A DNA stretch of 64,000 bases from Actinomadura rudentiformis (GTDB lineage Bacteria > Actinomycetota > Actinomycetes > Streptosporangiales > Streptosporangiaceae), in the NCBI RefSeq assembly GCF_008923185.1, contig NZ_WBMT01000028.1, positions 62,001 to 126,000 of the forward strand, in the 5' to 3' direction. Positions 42,685 to 50,747 of the stretch are shown one piece after another. The position numbers and the translations under genes are program-made. The notes under the pieces were generated by a model. That model did no database searches and was not told the origin of the DNA. It saw only the letters and a list, made by a program, of their open reading frames with translations. Every line of letters begins with the position of its first letter. Position 1 is the first letter of the stretch.

Positions 42685-43163
42685 GAACGCTCCTGGCGCT
42701 CACAGCCGCCAGCGCGTGCGTCCTCCTGTGGGCACGGCGCAGGCTGCTGATGATCACCGTACGAGGCCTCAGCATGACGCCCGCCTACCACCCCGGCGAC
42801 CGCGTGCTGGTCCGGAGGGTCCCGCCCACCCGGATCCGGACCGGCGACGTAGTGGTGGTCGAGCAACCGCCACCCCACTGGTCGACCCGCCAGTCCAACC
42901 CGGAGTGGGTGATCAAGAGAGTGGCCGCAACCCCCGGTGACCCAGTGCCAGCCGGACTGGCCGACACCCAGCCAGATGGACTGGCCGACGCTCAGCCAGA
43001 TGGACTGGCCGACGCTCAGCCAGACGGCACAGTCCCCGACGGCTGCCTAGTCGTTCTGGGAGACAACCCCGATGAGTCCTACGACTCAAGGCACTACGGC
43101 TACATCCAGGCCGACCGCCTCATCGCCTTGGTCGTACGCCGAATGCATCGAGCCCAAGCTTGA
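42681..43163 (+). CDS. S26-family signal peptidase
   Basis: A 160-residue membrane peptidase. One N-terminal anchor (LLALTAASACVLLWA) is followed by box B with the catalytic serine in VRGLSMTP (Ser31), box D with the general-base lysine in WVIKRVAA (Lys79), and box E GDNPDESYDSRHYG. It is shorter than housekeeping LepB, like the IMP-type peptidases. Residues 92-115 hold three copies of GLADAQPD encoded by three near-identical 24-base units. ATG 42681 overlaps the exporter stop as ATGA. It most likely removes the leader of the cysteine-rich peptide after or during export. Confidence 0.9.
   Translation: MRTLLALTAASACVLLWARRRLLMITVRGLSMTPAYHPGDRVLVRRVPPTRIRTGDVVVVEQPPPHWSTRQSNPEWVIKRVAATPGDPVPAGLADTQPDGLADAQPDGLADAQPDGTVPDGCLVVLGDNPDESYDSRHYGYIQADRLIALVVRRMHRAQA
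42954..43025 (+). repeat. in-frame 24-bp tandem repeat (three copies) inside the peptidase gene
   Basis: The unit GGACTGGCCGACGCTCAGCC plus AGAT repeats three times with one or two changes, adding GLADAQPD blocks to the enzyme between boxes D and E. Confidence 0.93.
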
Positions 43164-43221
43164 TCGATATGACTGCGGCCCTGCCATGGGGTTGACGGCC
43201 TGGTCCCGTTCACCACGCCGC

Positions 43222-43386
43222 TCGTGCTCGCCCGGCCTCCGCGATGCCAACCTCCGAGACGACCGCGCCCTCATCGCCCGCCTCGCCGCAGACCTCGATC
43301 TCCACCCCGCCCCTGAGCACGGCATCACCCTGGACGGTCGCGCCGCGCCGGTGCTCCTGAACGTGCGATCCAACCTGGCTGGTTGA
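43222..43386 (+). pseudogene. unrecognised gene fragment
   Basis: A protein-like frame reads DRALIARLAADLDLHPAPEH then GITLDGRAAPVLLNVRSNLA before a stop. It has no plausible start or SD and begins within 60 bases of the peptidase stop. The codon pattern is that of a real gene; I cannot name it. It may belong with the next fragment, which lies beyond a repeat array. Confidence 0.4.
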
Positions 43387-43407
43387 AGACATGAGCCCAG
43401 CGCGGAC

Positions 43408-43518
43408 GAGGCCGGAGTCGGGGTGCTGGCCTGCCGGGGCGGGAGTCGGGATGCTGGCCCGCCGGGGCCGGAGTGGGGGTGCTGGTCCCGCCGAGGCCGG
43501 AATCGGGTGCTGGCCCCG
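43408..43518. repeat. four copies of a ~27-bp degenerate repeat
   Basis: Units like GGCCGGAGTCGGGGTGCTGG with variable CCCGCCG spacers repeat between two gene fragments. Confidence 0.85.
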
Positions 43519-43520
43519 CC

Positions 43521-43774
43521 GACGCGTTCACAGGCCGCGGCTACGTGTACTCGGGTGGCGGGTTGGATGACATCCTCGCCCATGCCGCCCGGCTGTTGGA
43601 CGCGGGATTCCCGGCGACCGCCCTGGTGGAGCTCACGACGCCTCCCACGAGGACCACGACTGGTTCGCTGACCTGCACCCGCTCTGGGCACGCGCGTGCC
43701 ATGACATCAGCCGTCCCCAATTCGCGGCCCGACGCGAAACGATGCTCTCGATGCACAAACGTCTCCAGTGCTGA
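43521..43774 (+). pseudogene. frameshifted gene fragment of unknown family
   Basis: One frame gives FTGRGYVYSGGGLDDILAHA and RLLDAGFPATALVEL. After a shift at about 43635 a second frame continues DASHEDHDWFADLHPLWARA, then RPQFAARRETMLSMHKRLQC and a stop. The join makes one sensible protein end, so this is a decayed gene. I do not recognise it. Confidence 0.5.
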
Positions 43775-44495
43775 GAGCCGCGATTCTTCTATCTGAAGTC
43801 AGTGACGTACTCATGAACGAACCAGCCCCACCCCTGTCGGTTATACGTCCACCGGAAAGCGCATCGTCCGAAGGGCAAGGATCAGGCTGGGGAGCGCCCG
43901 AAAGTCGATGAGGACGCATGTGGCTTTGTTGCTGTACTTCGGTGTTGTAGCGCAGATATGCTGCATCTTATTCCGCTTCGTATTCAGTCACTCGAAGCAG
44001 GACCTGACGTGGCCGAGCAACCGGCCGGGGCCATGTGCCGCCGTGTAGGCCAGTGCTCTGACCACATATGTCGGGGCATCCTGGGGAGCGCTCCCACTCA
44101 CATCCGCGCCCGAACGGGCGCTGATGCCGGCCAAGCGGCCCATTCTCGTGAACGTCCAGCCGTACGCCTCTGACCTGCGGATTATTTGTCCAGCAAGATC
44201 TGTACGCCTCTTGGACGAAGTTTTCTGGCGGGGGAACGACGGTGCGTGCCAACGTTGCCGTGCAGCAACCGGCCGGTCGCGCTCCCCGCTCCGGGCCACC
44301 TTCGTTCCGGCTTGGGTCCCGTGCGTTCACCTCGCACAGTAGTTCACCCGAGTCATGGAGCGAACGGCGGTCCGAATGTGCCCGGCCAAACCCCCCTCAC
44401 CTGCGTTTTGCAGCCCTGGCTGGAAGGCGCACCGAACACTCCCTCAGTAGCCCGTACTTTCTTCGCGCACAGCTCTGAAGGGGAAGGAGCACTTC
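43775..44495. other. 720-base region without a convincing gene
   Basis: Somewhat lower GC than its surroundings. A minus-strand frame contains AYGWTFTRMGRLAGISAR, which faintly resembles a helix-turn-helix, but nothing around it supports a gene. The promoter of the exoenzyme gene at 44496 must lie in the last 150 bases. Confidence 0.4.
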
Positions 44496-45383
44496 GTGAA
44501 ATCGTTCAACCGGATCCTCACCGCATCGGTCGCCACGTTGGCACTCGGTGGGGCGGTCGCCGCGACCGCATTGCCCGCCCAGGCGGCGAGCCGCAACGGC
44601 AAGTGCGAGACCGGCGAGTTCTGCCTTTACTTCAACAGCAACACCAAGGGATCGGTCTCGGACTTCACAGGCTCGGTCGCCGACTACGGTGCCAAGCAGC
44701 CCTCGTGCTTCGACTTCAAGGGCGCGGGTGCCGGCAAGGGCAAGTGCGTGAAGAACCAGGCTGCTTCGGTGTGGAACCGCAGCAAGAAGACCGTCCGGGT
44801 CTACTTCAACAGCAACTACGGCGGCAGGTACCAGGACTTCAAGGCGGGCGCCAAGGGCAACCTGAACTCCGGCCTGAAGAACCAGAACGCCTCGCACCAG
44901 TTCTCCCCGTCATCGCGTACGAACATGACGCGCGCGGTGTACAGGCCCCAAACCGGCCGGATCACCGCCGGCTTCGACGGCTACAAGAACACCCCCGGCC
45001 GGCACGAAGGCATCGACTTCGCCCGCGGCATCGGCGCGGATGTCCGCGCCCTGACGTCCGGCAAGATCATCTACATCGCGCGCGGGCGTAACGGCAGCGG
45101 TGGTCTCTCCACGATCTCCATCTACAACGCCTCGTTGAAGAAGACGGTGATCTACCTGCACTCCGCGCCGCGGGCCTCCCTGCGCGTCGGTCAGACGATC
45201 AGCAAGGGCCAGATCATCGCCGACGAGGCATGGCGTGGAGTCTCGGGCCCCTCGGGCGCGCACACCCACATCGAGATGCGCCCTGGACGCCAGTTGCGCG
45301 CAGCCAAGAGCGTCAACGACTGGAAGCTGGAGAACCCGAACCCGACCCGGTTCTGGAACTCCCAGGGCTACAACGTCCGATAG
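44496..45383 (+). CDS. secreted I36-domain protein fused to M23 metallopeptidase
   Basis: A 295-residue exoenzyme. A signal peptide (LTASVATLALGGAVAATALP) is cleaved near AQA-AS. Then comes a peptidase-inhibitor I36-type domain (about 33-135) with CETGEFCLYFNSN, SCFDFKGAGAGKGKCVKN, ASVWNRSKKTVRVYFNSNY and four cysteines. An M23/LytM domain (about 140-290) follows with intact metal and catalytic residues: HEGID (His170, Asp174), YLHSAP (His222) and GAHTHIE (His256, His258). M23 enzymes cut peptide cross-bridges of peptidoglycan. GTG 44496 has AAGGAG close upstream. The next gene repeats the same N-domain with another catalytic part; the two are 35 bases apart and surely co-transcribed. Confidence 0.88.
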   Translation: MKSFNRILTASVATLALGGAVAATALPAQAASRNGKCETGEFCLYFNSNTKGSVSDFTGSVADYGAKQPSCFDFKGAGAGKGKCVKNQAASVWNRSKKTVRVYFNSNYGGRYQDFKAGAKGNLNSGLKNQNASHQFSPSSRTNMTRAVYRPQTGRITAGFDGYKNTPGRHEGIDFARGIGADVRALTSGKIIYIARGRNGSGGLSTISIYNASLKKTVIYLHSAPRASLRVGQTISKGQIIADEAWRGVSGPSGAHTHIEMRPGRQLRAAKSVNDWKLENPNPTRFWNSQGYNVR

Positions 45384-45418
45384 CGCACCCGGGCCTCTAA
45401 CAGAAGAAAAGGACAACA

Positions 45419-46369
45419 GTGTCAACACGAACTGGAAGGCTGTTCTCGCGGTTCGCCGCGACGACCACCGCGATGGCGCTCGGTGGGGCGTTCCTCGTCA
45501 CCGCCACCGTATCGCCCGCTTCGGCGGCGGCCCGCAACGGCAAGTGTGAGGTCGGGGAGTTCTGCCTCTACTACAACAGCGGCAACAAGGGGTCGGTCTC
45601 GGACTTCACCGGCTCGATCCCTGACTACAAGGCCAAGCAGCCCTCGTGCTACGAGTTCAAGGGTGCGGGCGCCGGCAAGGGCAAGTGCGTCAAGAACAGC
45701 GCCGCCTCGGTCTGGAACCGCACCAAGAAGACCGTCACGGTCTACTTCAACAGCAATTACCGTGGCAGGTCCCAGTCCTTCAAGGCAGGCGCCAAGGGCA
45801 ACCTGAACGCCGGCCTGAAGAACCAGAACGCCTCGCACAGGATCGGTTCCCCGCCGCCGAACAAGTGCAAGACCGACGGCACGAACACCAAGCTGCCCTC
45901 CTCGATCCTCGTGTACCGAGTGGGTCTCAAGCGCGTGGACCGGGTGCCGTTCAAGACCTACGTCAAGAATGTCCTGCCCAACGAGTGGATCACGAGCTGG
46001 CCGAGGGAGTCCCTGCGGGCCGGGGCGATGGCCGTCAAGAGCTACGCCTGGTGGTGGGCGCTCCACTCGACCCGCAAGACGTCGTGGGGCCAGTGCTTCG
46101 ACGTCTACGACAACACCAACAGCCAGGTCTACAGGCCCGGCTCCGCGAAGGCCGTGACCAACGCCGCGGTGGACGCGACGTGGGGCAAGCGGATCAACCG
46201 CAACGGGAAGATCTTCATGGCCCAGTACTGCGCGACGACGACCGCGTGCGGCGCGTGGCGCACCGGTGACTGGATGTCGCAGTACGGCTCCCGCGACAAG
46301 GCCCGTGCAGGCTGGGGCTACGCCAGGATCCTCAAGGCCTACTACAGGAACATCACCATCAGGCCGTAA
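45419..46369 (+). CDS. secreted I36-domain protein fused to SpoIID/LytB domain
   Basis: A 316-residue exported protein. A signal peptide (AATTTAMALGGAFLVTATVS) is followed by an I36-type domain nearly the same as that of the previous gene (CEVGEFCLYYNSG, SCYEFKGAGAGKGKCVKN, LKNQNASH). The C-terminal domain (about 145-316) is of SpoIID/LytB type: PFKTYVKNVLPNEWITSWP, ESLRAGAMAVKSYAWWWALH, FDVYDNTNSQVYRPGSAKAV and MSQYGSRDKARAGWGY. SpoIID proteins are lytic transglycosylases acting on denuded glycan strands. GTG 45419 has AAAAGGA upstream. A strong terminator 70 bases after the stop ends the two-gene operon. Confidence 0.88.
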   Translation: MSTRTGRLFSRFAATTTAMALGGAFLVTATVSPASAAARNGKCEVGEFCLYYNSGNKGSVSDFTGSIPDYKAKQPSCYEFKGAGAGKGKCVKNSAASVWNRTKKTVTVYFNSNYRGRSQSFKAGAKGNLNAGLKNQNASHRIGSPPPNKCKTDGTNTKLPSSILVYRVGLKRVDRVPFKTYVKNVLPNEWITSWPRESLRAGAMAVKSYAWWWALHSTRKTSWGQCFDVYDNTNSQVYRPGSAKAVTNAAVDATWGKRINRNGKIFMAQYCATTTACGAWRTGDWMSQYGSRDKARAGWGYARILKAYYRNITIRP

Positions 46370-46439
46370 CCACCAAAGGTAGTCCGACTCATCGGCGTCT
46401 CGCTCTCCCTCACAGGGCGCCGTAGCTGAACGGGCAGCC

Positions 46440-46474
46440 AAAGAGCCCCCTTCCAATTCGGAAGGGGGCTCTTT
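46440..46474 (+). terminator. strong terminator after the exoenzyme pair
   Basis: A perfect 15-bp stem (AAAGAGCCCCCTTCC and complement) with loop AATTC. The plus-strand arm ends in TTT. Confidence 0.9.
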
Positions 46475-46494
46475 CAATCTGTCGGGGTGGCGGG

Positions 46495-47004
46495 TCACTC
46501 CTCCCGTCTCACGACGCCTTTGGCGGTGACGCCGTCCAGGGAGCCAGAGAACCACATCGGCCGGTGCTGGACCTGGGACAGCCGCCAGCCCTCGGCCGTC
46601 CGGGTCGCCTCGAAACGCGAGCGTCCACCAACCTGTGCGGTGGCTTCGGGTGCGAGCGCTCCGGGCGCGGCAGTGCTGGGCGCGATGGTGAGCAGCATGT
46701 TGGTGTGGACGACGGCGTGGTCGCCGTCCAACTCGACCAAGGGGTTGGTGACCAGGTGATGGTGGCGCTGGTCGGGTGTTTGGTTGCGGGTGGCCAGCGC
46801 GATCACGCGGTCGATGCCCTGCACCTGGCCGGCGGGTGTGTCGGCGCCGACGTCATCGGCGAAGACGGATCGTGGGTCGCCGATGCCTTCGTCCAGCCAC
46901 CGGTAGAGCCGGCGGATCAGGTCAGTGACCTCGACGCGGTCCGTCAGCTCTTGAAGCTGCCGCTGGAGCTGATGGACGTCGGTGTCGTGAGAGATGCCGG
47001 TCAT
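46495..47004 (-). CDS. SnoaL/NTF2-like protein
   Basis: A 169-residue protein of the NTF2-like cone fold. It has an N-terminal helix with VTDLIRRLYRWLDEG, then VFADDVGADTPAGQVQGID, HHHLVTNPLVELDGDHAVVH and strands SRFEATRTAEGWRLSQVQH with RPMWFSG at the end. The pattern matches SnoaL-like polyketide cyclase/dehydratase or steroid isomerase-type proteins, often annotated nuclear transport factor 2 family. ATG 47004 has GAAGGG five bases upstream. The function is not predictable from fold alone. A short inverted repeat and a 19-bp tandem repeat precede it. Confidence 0.82.
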   Translation of the reverse strand: MTGISHDTDVHQLQRQLQELTDRVEVTDLIRRLYRWLDEGIGDPRSVFADDVGADTPAGQVQGIDRVIALATRNQTPDQRHHHLVTNPLVELDGDHAVVHTNMLLTIAPSTAAPGALAPEATAQVGGRSRFEATRTAEGWRLSQVQHRPMWFSGSLDGVTAKGVVRREE

Positions 47005-47053
47005 GGGGCCCTTCGGAGTTGGAAACAGCGAGAACCAGCGTTGGTCATGCCCA

Positions 47054-47070
47054 CGTTGGTTAAGCCAACG
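47054..47070. promoter_or_regulatory. inverted repeat upstream of the SnoaL-like gene
   Basis: CGTTGG-TTAAG-CCAACG lies 50 bases before the start codon and could be a repressor site. Confidence 0.45.
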
Positions 47071-47097
47071 ATAGCGGCAACCCAAGGCGCACCGCAC

Positions 47098-47156
47098 GTG
47101 CGGCACGTGCATGCCCGTGCGGCACGTGCATGCCCGTGCGGCACGTGCATGCGTGC
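47098..47156. repeat. 19-bp tandem repeat containing GCACGTGC palindromes, three copies
   Basis: GTGCGGCACGTGCATGCCC repeats with period 19 at 47098, 47117 and 47136, the last copy diverging at its end. A further GCACGTG half precedes it. It sits in the 425-base divergent region between the SnoaL-like gene and the AcoR-like regulator; no gene is seen there. Confidence 0.9.
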
Positions 47157-47429
47157 GCGCCGATCGCGGGGCAATCAGCGCCCACTCGCGGCACGGCCAC
47201 CCCCTGCACATGCTCTTCCGGGGGTATTCCGAACGTCGTGCTGAAGACCATCGCCTGCGGCCATTTCGCCGCCGAGCGACCTCGGGCCCTGCAGAACATG
47301 CACATCGCGCACCTGTCCGCGGCTCAAGCGGAAAACGGACATGGGTTCCCCAGCCCGACTGATCCCCGTACTCTGCGTACATCAGCGCCAAGCCGCGAGA
47401 ATGCGGCATGTAGTTCGCCGGAGGTCGCT

Positions 47430-49094
47430 GTGCAGCCCAGTGACATGCTCCGTCCGGAGATCGCCCGCTCCTGGTGGCGCTCCGAAATGAGCGGGCTCAG
47501 CCCCGAGGCTCCCAACCTGCGCGTCGAGCCGGACGCGGTGGACCGGCGCAGCCGTCTGGCGGCGGCCGCCGAGCCCGTGCTCGCCGAACTCGCCGAGCAG
47601 CTCGGCGACGATGGCTTCTGCGTACTGTTCACCGACCGCGAGTCACGGATCGTGGACATGCCCATCGGAGCCGGGCAGCTGCGCGACCGGCTGGAGGGGC
47701 TCGGAGTGGTGGCGGGCGGGGTCTTCCTGGAGGAGACCACGGGGACGAACTCGATCGCCACGGCACACGAGCTGCGCCGTGGTGTCGCGGTACATGGTGA
47801 GGAGCACTACCTGGAGCCGTTCAAACGGTTCAGCTGCTACGGGCATCCGATCATCCACCCGGTGACCCGCCGCCTGGTGGGCGTCCTCGACATCACCTGT
47901 GACACCGGGAACGACTCTCCCTTGCTCGCCCCGCTCATCGCACGCGCGGCCCGCGACATCGAGGAACGGCTGTTGCAGTCCACGCGGCGCGCCGAACAGC
48001 GGATGCTGGCGGCCTTCCAGGCGGCGGCGGCAGGCCGCAGCCGGCCGGTGCTCGTGCTCGGCGAGGGCGTGGTGCTGGCGAATCCCTCCGCTGTGGAGCT
48101 CCTCGACCCCGTAGATCACATCCGGCTACGAGAACTCGCGGTCGGCATCGTCCACCGGGGCATCGGATCGCCGCCGCCCCACACGGTCCGTTCGGTCGAG
48201 CTTGCCTCTGGGCGAGAAGTCTCCGTCCGGTTCCAGGCGGTCGCGCCTGGGGCGGAGGGCGTGCTCTTTGAGTTCGACAAGCCGGACGGGACGGGCGCGA
48301 CGGCCCGGATCGTCGGCTCCGCCAGGCGTCCCGGCGTACGGACCACGGAGCCCGTGCCGGGAATGCCCGTGTACGTCGGCGGGGAACCCGGAACAGGCCG
48401 CACCAGGACGGTGCAGTCACTGGTGGATGGGGGCCGCACACGGATCGTCACCTTGGAAGCGTCGGAAGTCGCCGTACATGGCGAGACCGCCTGGCTCGCC
48501 GACCTGGAGAGTACTGCGGACGACCAACCGGCCTTGCTGGTCGTCGAGGACGTACAACTGCTGCCTGACACCTGCGCCGTCCGCCTCCGCCGGCTCATCG
48601 AACGACCAGGCCTGTGGATCGCCCTGACCGGTGCCCCCCTCGCCGAACTCACCGGCCAGGGGGCCGCACTGGCCGCCGCCTGCCCGGCTCACATCGATCT
48701 GCCGACGCTGCGGGAACGTACGGAGGAGCTGCCGGAACTCGTCCGGGCAATGCTCGACAGCCTGGGAGCCGGCGACCGGCTGCGCTTCACGCCGGCCGCG
48801 CTGGCGGCCCTCGCAGGCCACCCGTGGCCCGGCAACCTGAGCGAATTGAACGCGGTCGTCCGGGCGGTCGCCGGGCACCGCTCGGTGGGCGACATCACCC
48901 CCTGGGACCTGCCGGAGGGGTACCGGATCAGCCCACGTCGGCGCAGCATGACGCCGCTGGAGCGCGCCGAACACGACGCGATCGCGGCCGCGCTGCGCGA
49001 GTGCGGCGGCAACAAGCTGCATGCCGCGAAGCGCCTGGGAATCAGCCGCACCACTCTCTACAACCGCATGCGCACCCTGCAGATCACCACCTGA
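47430..49094 (+). CDS. AcoR-like GAF/AAA-fold transcriptional regulator
   Basis: A 554-residue protein. GTG 47430 has GGAGG five bases upstream; the frame is open 300 bases earlier but through repeats. A GAF sensor spans about residues 50-180 (EPVLAELAEQLGDDGFCVLF, GVFLEETTGTNSIATAHELR). A PAS-like linker and a degenerate AAA+ domain with GGEPGTGRTRTVQSL follow. The C-terminus has the Fis-type helix-turn-helix ALRECGGNKLHAAKRLGISR-TTLYNRMRTL. The GAFTGA loop needed to contact sigma-54 is absent, as usual in actinobacteria, which lack that factor. In related clusters such proteins activate alcohol and aldehyde dehydrogenases, which is exactly the downstream context here. Confidence 0.85.
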   Translation: MQPSDMLRPEIARSWWRSEMSGLSPEAPNLRVEPDAVDRRSRLAAAAEPVLAELAEQLGDDGFCVLFTDRESRIVDMPIGAGQLRDRLEGLGVVAGGVFLEETTGTNSIATAHELRRGVAVHGEEHYLEPFKRFSCYGHPIIHPVTRRLVGVLDITCDTGNDSPLLAPLIARAARDIEERLLQSTRRAEQRMLAAFQAAAAGRSRPVLVLGEGVVLANPSAVELLDPVDHIRLRELAVGIVHRGIGSPPPHTVRSVELASGREVSVRFQAVAPGAEGVLFEFDKPDGTGATARIVGSARRPGVRTTEPVPGMPVYVGGEPGTGRTRTVQSLVDGGRTRIVTLEASEVAVHGETAWLADLESTADDQPALLVVEDVQLLPDTCAVRLRRLIERPGLWIALTGAPLAELTGQGAALAAACPAHIDLPTLRERTEELPELVRAMLDSLGAGDRLRFTPAALAALAGHPWPGNLSELNAVVRAVAGHRSVGDITPWDLPEGYRISPRRRSMTPLERAEHDAIAAALRECGGNKLHAAKRLGISRTTLYNRMRTLQITT

Positions 49095-49232
49095 GCCGTC
49101 GGAGAGACGTCCGGCTCGTGGATCACGGCGACCGGACACGGGCCCCGTTCGAAGTGTCCACGAATTGAACAGTTGGGAGGGGACGCGCGGTCTTACTTTT
49201 CCGGTGAGTCACCAACGGAAAGGAGCCGCAAC

Positions 49233-50336
49233 ATGCAGATCACCGCCGCGCTGACCGAGACCGAGGGTGCGCCCTTCACCCTGGCGCCCCTCAGCCTGGA
49301 CGATCCGCGCCCCGGCGAGGTCGTCGTCAAGATGGTGAGCTCCGGGGTGTGCCACACCGACCTCATCGTCCGCGACCAGTGGTACCCGGTTCCCCTGCCC
49401 GCCGTGCTCGGCCATGAGGGCGCCGGTGTCGTGGAGGCCGTCGGTGACGGAGTGACCTTGGCCGCCCCCGGCGACCACGTCGTCCTCACGTTCCAGTCCT
49501 GCGGGAGCTGCCGCACGTGTCTGCAGGGCCGCCCGGCCTACTGCGACCAGTTCTTCGCATGCAACTTCGCAGGCTCCCGGCTCGACGGCAGCACGCCGCT
49601 GCACCGAGAGTCAGGCGACGGCGTGCACGGTGTGTTCTTCGGCCAGTCCGCCTTCGCGACCTACGCTCTCGCCTCCGAGCGCAACGTGGTCAAAGTAGAC
49701 CCTGCCGCGCCTCTGGAACTGCTCGGCCCGCTCGGCTGCGGCATCCAGACCGGCGCGGGCGCCGTCCTCAACTCGCTCAAGGCCCCGGCGGGCAGCAGCA
49801 TCGCCATCTTCGGCGCGGGATCGGTCGGCCTGAGCGCCGTCATGGGCGCCGTCGTCGCGGGTTGCACCACCATCGTCGCCGTCGACCTCAACGACCAGCG
49901 CCTGGAGCTGGCCAAGGAGGTCGGCGCCACCCACGTCATCAACGGCGCGGCGGGCGACACGGTGGCCGCTCTCCAAGACCTCACCGGCGGCCTCGGCCTC
50001 GACTTCACGGTGGACACCACCGCGGTCCCGGCCGTGCTGCGACAGGCGGCGGACGCCCTCAACCAGGGCGGCACCTGCGGACTGATCGGCGCCGCCGCAC
50101 TCGGCACCGAGGTGTCCCTCGACATGTCCTCGCTTCTCTTCGGCCGCAGCGTGCGCGGCATCGTCGAGGGCGACAGCGTGCCGCAGCTGTTCATCCCCAA
50201 GCTCGTCGACCTGTACCAGCAGGGCCGCTTCCCCTTCGACAAGCTGATCAAGACGTACGCCTTCGAGGACATCAACCAGGCCGTTGAGGACTCCGAAAAG
50301 GGCACCACGCTCAAGCCCGTCCTCACCTTCGCCTGA
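49233..50336 (+). CDS. zinc-dependent alcohol dehydrogenase
   Basis: A 367-residue medium-chain dehydrogenase. Catalytic Zn ligands lie in SSGVCHTDLIVRD and LGHEGAG and further on in GPLGCGIQTGAG. The structural Zn lobe has four cysteines in CGSCRTCLQGRPAYC. The NAD loop is IFGAGSVGLSAVMGA with VDLNDQRLELA after it. The features fit the aryl-alcohol/class III-like branch. AAGGAG lies nine bases before ATG 49233. It is 138 bases downstream of the AcoR-like regulator and 411 upstream of an aldehyde dehydrogenase, so a two-step oxidation of an alcohol to an acid is likely. Confidence 0.92.
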   Translation: MQITAALTETEGAPFTLAPLSLDDPRPGEVVVKMVSSGVCHTDLIVRDQWYPVPLPAVLGHEGAGVVEAVGDGVTLAAPGDHVVLTFQSCGSCRTCLQGRPAYCDQFFACNFAGSRLDGSTPLHRESGDGVHGVFFGQSAFATYALASERNVVKVDPAAPLELLGPLGCGIQTGAGAVLNSLKAPAGSSIAIFGAGSVGLSAVMGAVVAGCTTIVAVDLNDQRLELAKEVGATHVINGAAGDTVAALQDLTGGLGLDFTVDTTAVPAVLRQAADALNQGGTCGLIGAAALGTEVSLDMSSLLFGRSVRGIVEGDSVPQLFIPKLVDLYQQGRFPFDKLIKTYAFEDINQAVEDSEKGTTLKPVLTFA

Positions 50337-50747
50337 GCGGCGGACAGCGATGTTCCTCTCGTACGAGGGCGCCCTGGCGGAGCTGGAACCGCCCCCCGAC
50401 AGCGTGATGTCCGAGCACCTGCCGACGCACCAGATCCGCGGATCCGCGCACCACTAAGACGGATGATCCGCGCACCGATCAGGCGGGCGATCCACGCACC
50501 GCTCAGGCGTGTGATCTGCGCACCGAACAGACGGGTGATCCGCGCACCAATCACATCCCTGATCGGCGAGAACAGTCACCCCTCCCGCCGCACCCTGCAC
50601 CGGCGGTTGGTGCGCGCCATGCCCGCGCGATCCGCAGCGAGGTGATCCCCGGAGCCGGCCACACCTCCTCCATGTCGACCCGCCGAACGCCTCAGCAGCG
50701 GCCGTGTGCCGCGTCACCACCCGCCCGAGCCCTCTAGGAGCCGACCA
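50337..50747. other. gene-free gap with a degenerate repeat (about 50437-50560)
   Basis: Four to five copies of a 24-26 base unit around GGGTGATCCGCGCACCGATC lie here. A 35-codon frame from ATG 50350 has no SD and is probably fortuitous. TAGGAG before the aldehyde dehydrogenase closes the region. Confidence 0.7.

Noticed and set aside
42954..43025. The three 24-base repeats as a sequence assembly artefact
   Set aside because: The copies differ by point changes and keep the frame, as real duplications do.
43988..44299. Minus-strand frame with a faint helix-turn-helix (WTFTRMGRLAGIS)
   Set aside because: The similarity is too short, with no start signal and no supporting context.
46478..46495. 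A second tRNA end
   Set aside because: Only 16 bases match the tRNA-Pro end; no T-arm follows. It is kept only as a possible integration scar.
50350..50457. A 35-codon frame between the two dehydrogenases
   Set aside because: No SD, no hydrophobic or conserved pattern, and it runs into a repeat array.
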